Assembly (NCBI RefSeq): GCF_008831285.2
Contig: NW_022204569.1
Span: forward strand, 1-33,744
From: Nymphaea colorata
Taxonomy: Eukaryota > Streptophyta > Magnoliopsida > Nymphaeales > Nymphaeaceae
Length of the DNA stretch: 33,744 nt
Direction: 5' to 3'
Every line of letters starts with the position of its first letter. Position 1 is the stretch's first letter. The notes beneath the pieces were generated by a model. It made no database searches and was not told the origin of the DNA. It saw only the letters and a program-made list of their open reading frames with translations. This document shows, in pieces, positions 11,621 through 23,135 of the stretch. The position numbers and the translations under genes were made by a program.

Positions 11621-14600
11621 TCAGCATAGGCAATAACAGCCTGAACTATTTCTTTCACAGCAACAGCATGAACTGTGTGCTTATTTTGCCTCATTGAACT
11701 CGACCTCCGCTTGAAGCTTCGACAAATAGATGAAGACCTATTCTAAAGTTGTTTCAGCAATCTAAAATTGGTTTATTATCTTTTATTTTAGCAATACATT
11801 ATAGAAGAGCTCAAACGCCTTGGAAAAGACAAAATTTTCTTTCGGGAATTCAAAGCTTATCTTTAAATCGTCAGTGAATTTCTATTAGTGGTATCCCCGG
11901 AATTATCTTTTTATTAATTCTTCAGCTTTTTACATTTTTTCGAGTGACTACATCGAATCATAGCTCTGTATCCCTTGCCATATCTTTTCTTGAGTTCCAA
12001 AGGTGAGTCAATACAATAGAATTCTCCTTTAATTAGTATGCCTATCCGATCGCATAAAGATTAGGCTTAATTGATGGAATGTGTGGTCATTACAATAGAC
12101 CTCTTCTTTTCCAAAGCTGATGAATGGAGGATATTCCAAAGATACCTCCTAGCTATGGGGTCAACACCTGCAGAAGGTTCATCCAGAAACACTAGTGAAG
12201 GATTGCCAATCAGCGACATCACCACACAGAGCTTTCTCTTGTTACCTCCACTCAACTTATGTGATTTTACATTTCTATACTCCTCAAGTTGCATGTTAAT
12301 AATGTAGAAGTCTAGTAAGTTCTTTCTTTGCTCTCCGTTCAGTCCCTTTATTCCAGCAAAAATTAGATATGCTATTAGGTGGTGAGCTCATCATATAGAG
12401 GATTAAATTGAGGACAAACCCAACAGTAGTAAATATTTCTGCCACTGATCGATTTACTTCGAAACCATTCAGCTTGACAGACCCATGAGTCTTTGGAATA
12501 GCTGCAGTAAGAACATTAAATGTTGTTGACTTGCCAGCTCCATTGGGACCAAGCAGTCCAAATGTTTCGCCTTTTTCAATAATAAAAGAGTTATCTCTTA
12601 TTGCCACATACCCATTGGGGTACTTTTTATAAAGATTGTCTACTATAATTGGCTTTGCTAATGGATTTATTTAATCTTTGCTTTTTATTTCTTCAAATCG
12701 TCTGATTTGTTAAAGTTCATCTAGGAATCATCATCTACTGCCTATCGTTAGGTTGAACTTCAAATTATCAAGCACCATAACCAAGCATAGGTAAAAATGC
12801 CTTGGAGGGCAGGACCATCAAAGGATACCAAATCTAACTTACCAAATAGTACCCACTTTGGCTATCAAGTAAGCATAGGTACTTGTTCCAATCATCTGCT
12901 GCTAACCATGCAATTTTGAAGTCCGATCAAAGGACTGATGATTGGCAATACGTAAGGCAAGACTGAATTTGAAGGTCTATATAGGTCGGAATCTAAGGAA
13001 GAATATAGAAAAATAAGAACATGAGAAAGGGTAAAATCGATAGCAGTTCTAGAAGAATCGAAAGCAAAGCTCCAAAGGTATGTGAATGAAAGGAATGAAA
13101 AGGAAAAGACAAATAGAGATAATATTAGCCAGCCGAAACTTTAAACCAGCTGCTGATTTTATGAGGACGGAAAGCATGCAATTACAATTAAGAGGACAAT
13201 AAATGGCACCCAGAACATCATGAAATCGAAAGACATTGTTCCTGCCCAATATGAGGCTTTCTTCATTCCCATCACATACGACAAGTATTTAAACTTTATT
13301 TATCTTTATCTTACAATATTACCACAATAGCTAGCAGTATTGAAGCTAAATGCCAGCACCATAAAATAAGAAATTGTATAGAATTTAAGCCAGGTAAATT
13401 AGGCCACTTGCCCTGGAGTGCTAGGATTTTGGAATGCTATCATAGAAATTACCACTCCAATCACTATAAAGATAATTGGAAGCATGAGAGATGTAACAAC
13501 TGAAAAACTTCTCAATGTAGTCCTTACTTTCTTCATAAAAATTGCTCGATATTGAGTATTGAAGTTATACTAAGGTTAGTACTCAGGGATTTTGACTTTT
13601 TAAAGCTCTGGCAGCGGCTCGTTATTCATGACTGAGTTAGGATCCATCCCAATTTTGATGAAGATATCTTAAAGACTGCTCAATCTTAATGAGAAATGAA
13701 CTCCTGCCTCTTCTAAGAAGTTAAAAAACTTGCTAAAGTACTATTGCTGGCTCAATGGAAGCTGAAACCTCATCGAAACCTAGTTGACTTGATCGTCTTC
13801 GTTGAAGATGCGGATATGGTTTCTGATTTACTTTCTTATCTTTTGCTTCTGCTCGGCCAAATCAGCATCCTGCTTCAAAGATATCTCAAGATAGTATCCA
13901 CATCCAAATTTCTCTTTGATGTAAAGGCATGAACCAAGCACAAGGAGCTCACCATGAGCTAAAATTCCAATACGATTGGCTAGTGCTTCAGCTTACTACA
14001 GATGGTGAGTTGTGAGAATTATAGTTCTGCCCTAAGATCTTAAGTCGTTAATTAATCCCCAAATTATCTTTCTTGAGTTTGGGTCTAAACCTGATGATGG
14101 TTAATCCAAAAATAGCAGCTATGAGTTTCCATCGAGGCGCATGCCAAGCAAGTTTTTCTTTTGTTTCCACCAGACAGTTATTTAGCCTTTTTGTTTTGTT
14201 CGTCAATAATTCCGCACTTCGCAATTATCTAATTGACTTTGTGTGAAATTTGATCTTGTGGAATGCCCTTGATGTTGCCATAAAATTACAGATGCTCCCT
14301 TACGGTTATGTCATCATATAAGACATCAACCTGCAAGCAGACACCTGTCTTGTTTCTAATCTACGCCATTTGCGTATAGTAATCATAGCCAAAGATGTTT
14401 ATAACTCCGCTGTCAGGCTGCAAGATGCCTGTGAGCATGTTTATCGTTGTCGATTTGCCTGCTCCGTTGTGGCCTAGTATGCAAAAAACTTCTTTTTAGA
14501 AAAGACTCAAACTTACATTATTTACTACCATTTTTCATCAAAAGTCTTTTTTAGGTCCTTTAAGTACATACTAATTCTCTTAAAATCTTTCGATTCTTCA

Positions 14601-15464
14601 AAGTACCGAGCCGATGATAAGTTTGCCAATTATATCTTTTACTCAAGCTAGCTCCTTTGCTACTTTTGAAGAAGCATTTCAAAAAGAAAAGCGGGTGTTT
14701 ATGGGATCCATTTTAATTTGGCAGGACCATCTAAAGATAAAGATGCAGTATGAAGTACCCGATAGCTTCACATCCTAACGTGATATAACCTTGGGTCGAT
14801 GAAAGGATGTTTTAGGAAAAGGGGAACTCGTAAGGCCTAAAGTCATTATGAGATATTAGAAACAGACTGAAGGCAATAGGGCTGTTATTTGCATACCTAC
14901 TGCAGAGCTACGGAAGGAGTTAATGAGAAGTAAGTAATAGAGCATACTTCCCAAGAGTTGGACGAAGTTATGATTTGTGAGGCAGAAGCGCATCCGAGAA
15001 GAACGACGATAAGAACAGAACAAAGCTAAATGAAGCGAGCATATAGAGTACATATATTCCGATAATGTTGCCGAAGCTGACAGTTGAATTGTTAAAAACC
15101 CCTATCAAGTTGAGTATTACTATATAGATGACACTGAGATAGACACCATTCAATATGAAGAAAGCAAACCATCCTGAGAAATAAGATGAGTTGCTTGTTC
15201 CCATATTCTTTGAACCTCCGCTTGTTTTGATTGTTCTCACCCACCCAGTTTAGTGCTACTCCTCTGCAAACATCATGATGGCTATTGACATGTAGATGGG
15301 TATATATTGTGCAGATGTAGAGTTTCCTGCTGATTTTATAGCTGCAACCACCCCCACCATTATGGCGATATTGGCCACTCTCTCAGAGAAGCCCTGGAAC
15401 GCCAATTGACTCTCAAGTTCTTCAGAAAAATGGCTCTGAACTGCTGCCGAAAATTGGCACCCAT
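11621..15464 (-). CDS. Full-length ABCA-type ABC transporter
   Basis: Two membrane-domain/ATPase halves in one polypeptide, the ABCA layout, used for lipid or amphiphile transport. The start is the ATG at 15464 ([18 protein letters not shown]). TMD1 includes [21 protein letters not shown]1 has Walker [11 protein letters not shown]-loop [13 protein letters not shown], signature LSGGNKRK, Walker B LLFLDEPSSGLDP and H-loop [19 protein letters not shown]2 includes [21 protein letters not shown]2 has [42 protein letters not shown] and TTHSINEAESLCDRIG. The C-terminus has the ABCA-specific ETTLEEVF. The Walker B Glu of NBD1 and several H-loop glutamates are UAA or UAG. About 1,270 residues, with short extracellular loops for the family. 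Single missing bases are evident at 14153-14157 (A run), 12416-12418 (T run) and 12351-12352 (A run), plus others in the TMDs. Ends at the TGA at 11621-11623, preceded by a Cys-rich tail. Confidence 0.93.
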
Positions 15465-15569
15465 TTTTCAACAAGGATTGATTATTAATCTAACAAAAAG
15501 ATATTTATAGTGTAAAGTCATATTTTGTTAACGGTCGTCAGAATTAACAAGGCATATATATTTTCATAA

Positions 15570-18334
15570 TCATGTTTCCAGATCCAAGGCATAAATTTAG
15601 TACTAGCTGAGGTTCACTTACCTTTGCTTCTCCTAGCCCAGGATGGAGTGACTTTTTCTCCCGGTTATCATAGTAGCCATTTGCGATTCCAAGTTGCTGA
15701 ACAGTTTGAACTCAAGTGACTTTATCCGAAGTTATGAATTGCCAAAATTGCGAAATATTCATCATAGCCTATTGCTCTGTTTTCTTTCACCTAGAATACC
15801 TTTTTGGCCCACAATGAAAGGATCATTCCATAGCCTTTTTTGACTCCGCTCGGCTCGAATGCCTCTTCTGAATATCCAGCTATAAGTCTTCCGAAAATGG
15901 TCTTAAAGATGAAGACGACATGCTTATGCTTATCAAAATATTTGTGGAAGTTGGTCTTATTATAATTGTCAGCACGATAAAGAAGACGCGTTTTCTTGAT
16001 GGGCCCAACACAGCTGACCAAATTTTATATCAAGAACAATCTCTATTGATAGTCTGATTAATCGAAGATGAAGCCGGGAGGGAAAATGTGTAAGTACTTT
16101 ATGTTTTGCTAGCTGTAGGTAATCGACCTGATAGAAGCCTCATTCAGCTTTACTTCGAGGCTGTTTTTCTAATTTTGAAGCTAAGAATATATCTACTCAA
16201 AACGTTGCTTATCTTTTGACCTTATCTACAAGTGTTACTTCTATTTCTGTATAATTTATTACCTTAAACAGCAAATAGTCTTAAAAAGCTCTTCAATCTT
16301 GCCATTATCATGGCTACTTTCGGTTGAATTAGGTCGAGTAAGCACAGACTAGGATTGGATGGACACATTTGTTTGAGTCGACATGATCTGAGATGTTTAC
16401 GTTGACGTTGAAACTTTATCAGTAGGCTTGATGACTTATTCTTTTTAACTGTTTGATACTATTGTTGCTTAGATAGATTTCTATCCTTTTGGAGATTTCT
16501 GCTAAATTATATATTTTTCCTGTTCCTGCAAAATGGTATGAAGTTTGGCTTGAGTTTCATTTAAATCCTCTATCTCCAGTCTTATCTTTTTATGTCTTTA
16601 CTTCCATTACTTCGCTTATTTTTCTGATCGTTGTAACTTCATGATCATCTCTGATTGATATCTCTTGTGTTGCTATATTTAAATCTATCTTTATTGAAGT
16701 TTGCTTCTAACCTGTTCGTTTTAGATGCTTAGTTCTCTTATTTTTACTGTAAGGCAACAAGTCGCTATCTTAATCATATAAGGAGTGTGTATTATACACT
16801 TTGCACTCCTTCAAGAATTTTGATCTTGCTCACCAGATTGGTTGACTTGTCTTTGCATATCCTTTATCTTGTATTCTTATTCAAATGCTCTTTTAAATGC
16901 TGATTATTTTGGTTAGTTCGGTGTTTATTGATGTTAATCTCTATACTTATTTAGTAAGCTTGTTAAATTCATCAGCTGAACATGTCGAGGCTATATCTTT
17001 ATCAAGCAATTCTATTCTTCATCGATTTAGGAACTATAAGCTTTTCTAATATCCTTGACTTCCTAGAGTTGCTGGTTACCTGAGAGAGCTTTGTATTTAT
17101 CAACTAACCCAAAAACAATACAAAATTATCTTCGAAAAGGCTGACATTATCGTCGTAGGCACTTAGGCTGGTTCTCAGATTATCGATGGTGGGTATCCTT
17201 GTCTGGATTTCAGAGTTAAGCTGATTCAATTTGAGCAGGAGATTAGAGGATTCTGCCATTTTGTTGCATATCATTTCTTTGTGGTTGGCTATTGATCCTA
17301 TAGTCCTTTCACTTTGAACAGAAGATTTTTATAGAAGGTTATGATGCAATATAGGAACCCAAATTCTATGTGGCAGATAGTTCATCTGAGCATGATAGGT
17401 CGACATCTTTTATGATTTTCTTTATATTGTCAGCCAGTTTAGCATATCCGAAGTGGCTATTATTCATTTAGGCATCGTTTTGCTGGATTTCGCCCTCTTC
17501 ATTGTAAAATCAAGTTCTTCACTTTTGGGCTTCAAATGCTCAATAACATAGTTTAAAAAGGCATCAAATTATTAATTAAAGTCCTTGGTTTATCTGTTGA
17601 TTTTAAATCCTATTTTTTCTGAAGCAAATATGATCTTTTTGAGGTTAAATATTCGTCAACCATCTTCACTGCCCTTAGTGATTCGAAAAAAACTGCTAAA
17701 CGTTCCATTGCATCGCAGCAACTTTCTGTAAAGTACTAAGTTGGCAACTTAAGTAAGTTCTTATCTTTTGACAATATCTCTAAAGAGCATTATTCAAATA
17801 CTTGTTCATTTAACTTTTATATGCTTATTATTCTTAAGCATGCTTTTGAATATCTTGCCAGTTTGACTCAGCTCTACCTCCTTTTTGCTGTTTGAGGATG
17901 TATCTTCCAACTGTAGCTTGAACCATCGGTACTCCAATAGTTATTCAGCTATATGCTGCAGTTTAACCTAGCTGTATTTTTTGATAGCGATATTGCTTTA
18001 TCGAAATTGGACTCAAGTAAAAATTGGTAATCTACATTTTTTTCATCATATCTTCCTTGATGTCAGCCTTTTCTATTTTCTTTTGCTTGAGCTAGACTAT
18101 TTTATTGTTCAGCTTCTATCTTTCTATTTCCAATTAAAAAATCTTCTCTAATGACCTCTCCTCATTTATTCCAATGATTTAGCTGACTCTACTCTTTTTT
18201 GCAAGAGATCTAATTCATCTAGTAGGGGGTATTGATGAATCTTGTGAACAATTTTCTAGCATCCTTGTAGCTCTCTCTATTAAGCTGCCTGATGAATTAG
18301 AAGAGTAGATCCTTTTCGGTCAAGCCCGACATTT
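15570..18334 (-). CDS. Coiled-coil protein with C-terminal TLDc domain
   Basis: The start is the ATG at 18334 (MSGLTEKDLLFEFIRQLN). The first three quarters is coiled coil (for example KIFELEIERQKLNNKIVE, and further coils to about 16100). The C-terminal part matches the TLDc fold: TRLLYRADNYNKTNFHKY, then KHVVFIFKTIFGRLIAGY, then YGMILSLWAKKVFEVKEN, closing with NGYYDN...EAKYEIYALDLET across a 19-nt intron. TLDc proteins are linked to oxidative-stress protection and V-ATPase regulation in animals. Coil-plus-TLDc proteins are a large family in ciliates, mostly uncharacterised. About 900 residues; several one-base gaps break the coil. It lies 105 bp from the start codon of the ABCA gene, in tandem. 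Stop TGA at 15570-15572. Confidence 0.82.
15603..15621 (-). other. 19-nt intron near the TLDc C-terminus
   Basis: GTAAGT...AGCTAG. Excision joins LGEAK to YEIYALDLE, giving the typical last strand of a TLDc domain and an immediate TGA. At 19 nt it is one base shorter than the other introns, either a true variant or one lost base. Confidence 0.7.
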
Positions 18335-18611
18335 TTATAATAAGTATTAATTATACAATTCTTGCTTAATTTAAGAAATAGTCTTACAGCAATAAAACAT
18401 CAGCTGACCTTCCCGATAAATAGCAACAAGTAGACAATATATCGATATATTTCCCACCAAAACCAAATTATTTCATAATTATCTTCCAGAGACCGACAAA
18501 GGAAAACATCATGCCAGCTCCTGAGTAATTCTGCTATTTATATAAATAGTCGCTAGACTTAAACTTTGCCTTGAGGTTTTACTTTATTATTAATAGTTTA
18601 AATTGAATCAA
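18335..18611. promoter_or_regulatory. Divergent intergenic region, 277 bp
   Basis: AT-rich spacer between the start codons of the TLDc gene and the SCAMP-like gene. It should hold both promoters. No ORF, repeat or recognisable motif was seen. Confidence 0.4.
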
Positions 18612-19209
18612 ATGAAATATGCACGATCCGAAACAGATGCGCACAGCTAAAACCTATAATCAAAGAAAATCAACTGGGAATAGTTCAACTATCCCATCTG
18701 CCTCAAGATCTTTCACTACGATCCCACCTAAACCCCCGAACACCTCAAACGAAGAGCTGCATTACTCAGACTTAACCATATCCTCATCATCACTGCCCTC
18801 CTCTGGAATTTCATCAACAACATCGTCAATGCTGCCCAAGGGTAACTCTTTATTAATCCAGAGTCGAACAAGCAGGCATAAGGATTGCCATAAGTATATT
18901 CGTTTTTCTGATCTGGTTGCCGGCCGCATTTTACATCTTCATCATTCCCTACATGGCCTATATGAACAAGTAGTCGAAGATCTGGATATTCTACATATTA
19001 TCGCTGGTGGGGACGGTTTGGTTCTTCATATGGTCGATCGCTGATTTGCAGATGCGAATGGATGGGTGATGGTTTCAAAGAATTCTGAGGCAGGAAGAGG
19101 AGGGGCCACGTTCTTTTCAGTGATAACTTCCTTGATGATGCTGGCGATATCAATTTTGTGCGTGATAAACGTTGTTCTTTTCTGGAAGAGGCCGGCAAGT
19201 GATTCGTGA
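18612..19209 (+). CDS. SCAMP-like secretory carrier membrane protein
   Basis: A four-TM vesicle-trafficking protein. From the ATG at 18612 the N-terminus is cytosolic and polar. It is followed by the SCAMP-type amphipathic lead KINWEEFNYPICLKIFHY and HLKRRAALLRL, then TM1 HILIITALLWNFINNIV. After a 20-nt intron comes TM2 AISIFVFLIWLPAAFYIF with IIPYMAY, which matches the SCAMP pattern of a Pro and aromatic cluster. TM3 is WIFYILSLVGTVWFFIW, then GWVMVSKNSEAGRGG, and TM4 VITSLMMLAISILCVINV. The tail ends ASDS at the TGA at 19207-19209. One base seems missing near 19060 (ATGGATGGG) just before GWVM. About 190 residues. Animal SCAMPs carry NPF repeats; none is seen here, as in short SCAMPs. Confidence 0.72.
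18842..18861 (+). other. 20-nt intron before SCAMP-like TM2
   Basis: GTAACT...AATCCAG. Without removal the frame runs into TGA just before TM2. With removal, NAAQG joins VEQAGIRIAISIFVFLIW without a break, giving a full second membrane helix. Confidence 0.88.
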
Positions 19210-19257
19210 TAAACGTATTAATAGGATGCATAGGATAGTCAATATTAAATTAAGGTA

Positions 19258-21251
19258 TCAAGTTGATGTTCCGGTTGTGACTAAGCCACCCTCATTCACT
19301 CTTTTTCGCTTTATTATCTTTGGAATTCCATCAGTGTCCTCTTCGGATCTTGGCTGATTGAGCTTGGTTTTATCACTGAATCTTGCGCCAGGCTAGATTT
19401 AGGATTATCACTATGTAGATTTCAAAGATTGGCCGCTTTTATTTTGCCTTGGAGATGCAGGAGATTTAGGCTTTGCCTCCGCATCTTCTATTGCTTCTAT
19501 TTGCTTGCCACTGGGGACTATTTTTGAGGATTTTCATTTAGAGTGAGGCCTTGTTCAGCTTTTTAGCATTGATTGGTTTCTATGTTGGTAAATTGTTTAT
19601 CTTTGCACTGATGTCGATCTTTTCGACTAAATTCTACTATTTGTATCTTTTAGGAGTGTGACGACTCTTAAGTATCTTTTTATGGCTAACTTCAGGAGAT
19701 TATGGCTCGTTATTACTGCTGGCTTGTCCTTTCAATGCACTTCCTTCTTTGTTACTTTTCTTTTTCTCAGCAGCCGGCTATCTCTTTGATTATTTGTTGA
19801 GTTATGCAGCAATATCTATCTTCGCTTTTGATTGAAGCTGGCTACTCTTATCTTTATTTTCTTGTGAATGCGTCTTTATCCTGTTGATGGACTATTTTTC
19901 TCTTTTCTTCTTGGGGCTGCTTACTGATCTGTCTTTCTATTCGTACTATTCAAGTTTTTTATTCATTTTCTTTACTTATTCGGCCTTTTGCCGTATCATC
20001 TCAGCCAACCCCACGCTATTAGCTTGTTTGGACTTCAGTTTTTCGCGTCGACCTAGCCAATTGTTGCATTTTTATTTACCTAGATTACTTACTCATTTTC
20101 TCCTAATTTGGAACTTAATTGTGCTTCTTCTATTTATGGCTTTTTATCTTTAAACATGATCTAATTCTTCTTTGGGGTCTATTCCAAGTTCTTTTATTTT
20201 TTGCTGGTGGGCTTTGTTGTTGACCTTTTAATGAAGGGAGCTTTTACGAGAAAGCTATGGCTATATTTGGTTGAGTTTGGCTGTTTGCTTTACGCTATTC
20301 ATAGCTGTTGGAGTAGAGGAAACTCTGACCAAATCTACGAATTTATCATTCCTTATCTTATCTCTAATTTATTTATGGATCACTGGCTCATACACTGGCT
20401 ATTTTACTACCTATTTAGGAGGATTAACTGGCTTGATGATCGGCTCAGGCTTAGCATTGCAACTATCTTTGATATCTTTCGCGGTCTGTCATTATCTATG
20501 AGTGGTCCCTAAGGGCTGCTGCCCTGCGCCTCCAAATTCTTCTTCTTTTTAGAGCTACTCGCACTTTTTAGCTAAAATTGAAGCGTATTTTTATGGGAAA
20601 AGTACTAATTATCGAGCACCTATCCATTAGGCCTCCATTTTATCTATTTGGTCTTCATTTACGATGTCATCCTCGCAATTTCGTTTTATAAGGTTGCCAA
20701 TTATACCTATTCGCTGGTCGAATCAGCGTTTTTATTCTTCACCTGTCCTTTAGGGCGTGCAATCTCCGAATTTACCTTTACATTTAGACCAGCTTAAGAG
20801 AGTTCTATCGGTTCTACTTCTTCGTCTCGTTCCACAATTTTGAATTTCCTCCTTGTGCTTGAGCAAGGGTTCATTTGCTGCTATTTCCTCAGTTTATCCT
20901 GATGTCCTTGGTGGACCACCTCTTTTCCTTTTGTAAATTTTGCAATTCCTGTTTCACAAAGAGCAATTAGTCTTCTTCTTTCTTAATGTAATACATGTTC
21001 TATTTGGCGTTGGCCTGGCGACCTTCGTCAACCACCTCTTTTATTTGTCTTATTTGCCTTTGTTGCAATTAAATTTGCGCCTTTAGCTCTTCGAATTGAG
21101 GTTCTTACTAGGTCTGTTTGTTAAAATGATCCTACAGCGATTATATTTCTTTTTAGAGTTTGGATAGTTCGGCCTGGAGTCGTAGGTTTTGCTGGATTAG
21201 CTTCTTTCGGTTTTTTTCCTTGGTCTGCTGCTCTATTTCGAGCTGGCTCAT
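19258..21251 (-). CDS. Coiled-coil protein with long Lys-rich tail
   Basis: The start is the ATG at 21251 (MSQLEIEQQTKEKNRKKL). The first about 120 residues are an unbroken coiled coil (QAELSKLEKEIESLEDHF). A mixed region follows (MEAEWIGARELVLFPEKY, KEVVKEPVYEPVIHKEIR, IKELGIDPKEELDHVERK), then a long disordered tail rich in Lys, Ser, Asn and Glu (REPAAEKKKSNKEGSALK, KPKSPASPRQNKSGQSLK), ending at the TGA at 19258-19260. About 660 residues with a few one-base gaps. The tail resembles those of nuclear or microtubule-binding proteins, but there is no domain to name. Hydrophobic plus-strand ORFs across this interval are antisense shadows of the Lys/Glu-rich codons. Confidence 0.78.
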
Positions 21252-21372
21252 CAATAAAATTGGAGTTATATATAAAATTATTAACAAAATGAAGAGTAAA
21301 ATGGCAGTTTTCTTTTTTATCCTTGGCTGGTGGCCTTTTTTGATGCAGTTTCTTATAATTATTAATTATTAA

Positions 21373-21489
21373 ATGTGGAAAAATTTCTATACATACCTTG
21401 TATTAGGATTCGCAACCGCTTGGACCATCCCTTCTCCTTGGTTCGGAAAATTCATGGCTCACGTTCACAACCTCAAATCAGACGAATGA
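21373..21489 (+). CDS. Tiny membrane protein, 38 aa
   Basis: The ATG at 21373 opens a 38-codon frame closed by a TGA: an aromatic N-terminus, one hydrophobic helix (YLVLGFATAWTIPSPWFG) and a polar C-terminus (HVHNLKSDE). This is the size and make-up of small accessory subunits of mitochondrial respiratory complexes, but no family is recognised. The same frame extends upstream, through a UAA, to an ATG at 21289 that adds 28 hydrophobic residues. That would leave only 37 bp to the divergent start at 21251, so the shorter form is preferred. Confidence 0.5.
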   Translation: MWKNFYTYLVLGFATAWTIPSPWFGKFMAHVHNLKSDE

Positions 21490-21632
21490 TTTATACTAAA
21501 GTTAAAGCAATTTTCTCCCTATTAATACCAAACTTCATGCCCATAATAAATTAGTTCATTATGTGACTCAACAATCGTAGCTTTTTCACCATATTTGGCC
21601 ATGATTCATTTTCAGTAATGAAGATATGTAAA

Positions 21633-22852
21633 TCATTCGTAGTATTCTCTGCTTTTGAAAAATCTTTTGAGAAAGTCAAATGGGTCTGTGGACAGGAACA
21701 TCTCAGCCCTTATCTCCTTCTATCGTTATTCGCGATCAAGCAAGTTAACGGATATGCTTTGCTGAGAGCTAAAAATGGAGGAGACAGGCTGAGCCTAAGC
21801 TGAGTAGTAAGGCTGCTATTGGGGTGGTGCGATAGACACTCTAGAATTAGATGGCGGGCATATTTGGAAGGCTCTTTTACTGCCAATGGGCGAATGTTTT
21901 CACTGGTGGGGATGCTATAGCTTTTGTCCTCAGGAGGAGGGCTATCGGTGTTGGTCTGGGCGCTGATCTGATCATGGGATTGTTCTGGCGTAATTTCGAA
22001 AAATGGTTGTCGTATTTTTTGAATAGCTGTTCCAGAAGGGTTTCTTCATCGAAGCCCTAACTGGTCAGCTTCTATTCCCTCGTGATGAGCGATTTGTACC
22101 TATTTTTGATGGAATGCTAGTTCCTCCTATTTTTGAGCAGTTTGGATATCTAGGCCCATTTCTTGCCCTTGCTTCGAACGTGGCTTATAAGAATGTAGTC
22201 CTCCTTCAGCTACCACTCCTGCTTGGATTTGTTGGGGTCCAAATGATTGAGCCACCGCTCCCTGCACTGCTTTGGAGTCCTGAAGAATTATCGCTGTGAT
22301 TAAATGTAGAGTTCTTTTGCCAGTCGCTCCATTTATACTTCTAGCCGCGTTTCCTGGGTAATGAGACACTTACTCTACTAAGCTGGCGAATATTTCGTCC
22401 TCCTAGGGGGCCCACTTTTTCGTGTTAATATTCTCTTTCAGCAGACTCAAGGCCTGATATTCAAACAAGATCTCTTGCTTATTAGGAAAGAGCCTAGAGA
22501 AAAATTCCCAGTCTGGAAAGCCCTGCGTAAATTACTTATACCAAATCTTCAATTTTAATGGAGCGGAGCTATAAGTAACAGACCAGGATCCAAATGAATA
22601 TTCTAAGCTAGTTTTCCCACCAGTTTAGTTCTGACTTCGGGACATGATTCTTCCTGGCTCTGAATAGGCGATGATGTACTTGGTGTAGACATTGTTGTAG
22701 ATTTCAAAGGCATTGGTGGGTGTGATTTGGCTGATTTTGAATTCCTTGACTCCATACTTGTCCTCAGCGTGAGCTAGGAGTTACTCGTAATCAATTTTGT
22801 GAATTTCATCGATGAGGTGGTTGATCAGCTAGCAGCAGGAATTTTATGTCAT
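21633..22852 (-). CDS. R2R3-type MYB DNA-binding protein
   Basis: A transcription factor or CDC5/c-Myb-like DNA-binding protein. The N-terminal about 150 residues (from the ATG at 22852) are unrecognised. The first repeat reads KKWAPEEDEIFASLVEKR, and after a 20-nt intron KYKWSDLAKEL and RTPKQCRERWLNHLDP. The second repeat is KQEWELKEDYILISHVRS, then KKWAEISKLLKNRRNEHS and IKNRYKSLI. The regularly spaced tryptophans are present. The Glu of WAEIS is a UAG (22150-22152). The C-terminus is Gln/Ser/Pro-rich (EQPYYSAEAQPVSSIFSS), then LDREERE...STDPFDFLKRFFKSRE, ending at the TGA at 21633-21635. One C appears missing at 22323-22325 (GACTGG for GACCTGG), with two further frame gaps in the C-terminal half. 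About 400 residues. Confidence 0.88.
22354..22373 (-). other. 20-nt intron inside MYB repeat 1
   Basis: GTAAGT...TACCCAG. Excision joins FASLVE to KRGEKYKWSD, giving the usual spacing between the first and second tryptophan of a MYB repeat. Both flanks are conserved domain sequence. Confidence 0.9.
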
Positions 22853-23135
22853 CTTATTGAATAGCTCACTGACAATTTATATGCTATAAGTAATTAAAAT
22901 CCCATTTGTACTGTAAATCCAACCAGAAATCAGCAAAAAATATCAAAAGTCGCCCCAATATACAGTCAACCCGAATCAGCTCATCCCACTAAAATTGAAG
23001 GATTAACTCATAACAACTATTCAAGACGTACAGCATAGGCTTTTCCAACCAAGCCAATACCGGTGAGTAAACTTTTCTGATGGCTTCAAGATTTTTCCAG
23101 ATTTTTATTGTCCCCTTGATAATAATTTATTAATA
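22853..23135. promoter_or_regulatory. Divergent intergenic region, 283 bp
   Basis: AT-rich spacer between the divergent starts of the MYB gene and the next coiled-coil gene. No ORF or repeat seen; presumed promoters only. Confidence 0.4.

Noticed and set aside
12071-12307. Plus-strand ORF over the ABC transporter
   Set aside because: Exact antisense of the NBD2 signature and Walker B region of the ABCA gene.
12296-12607. ABCA gene as a pseudogene because of frameshifts
   Set aside because: Every break is one base in a short run, and all catalytic motifs on both sides are intact. Real decay would also lose motif residues.
20271-20501. Plus-strand 76-codon multi-TM membrane protein
   Set aside because: Antisense to a continuous Lys/Glu/Pro-rich minus-strand reading (KPEPIIKPVNPPKEVVKEP). 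The hydrophobic look is the complement of charged codons.
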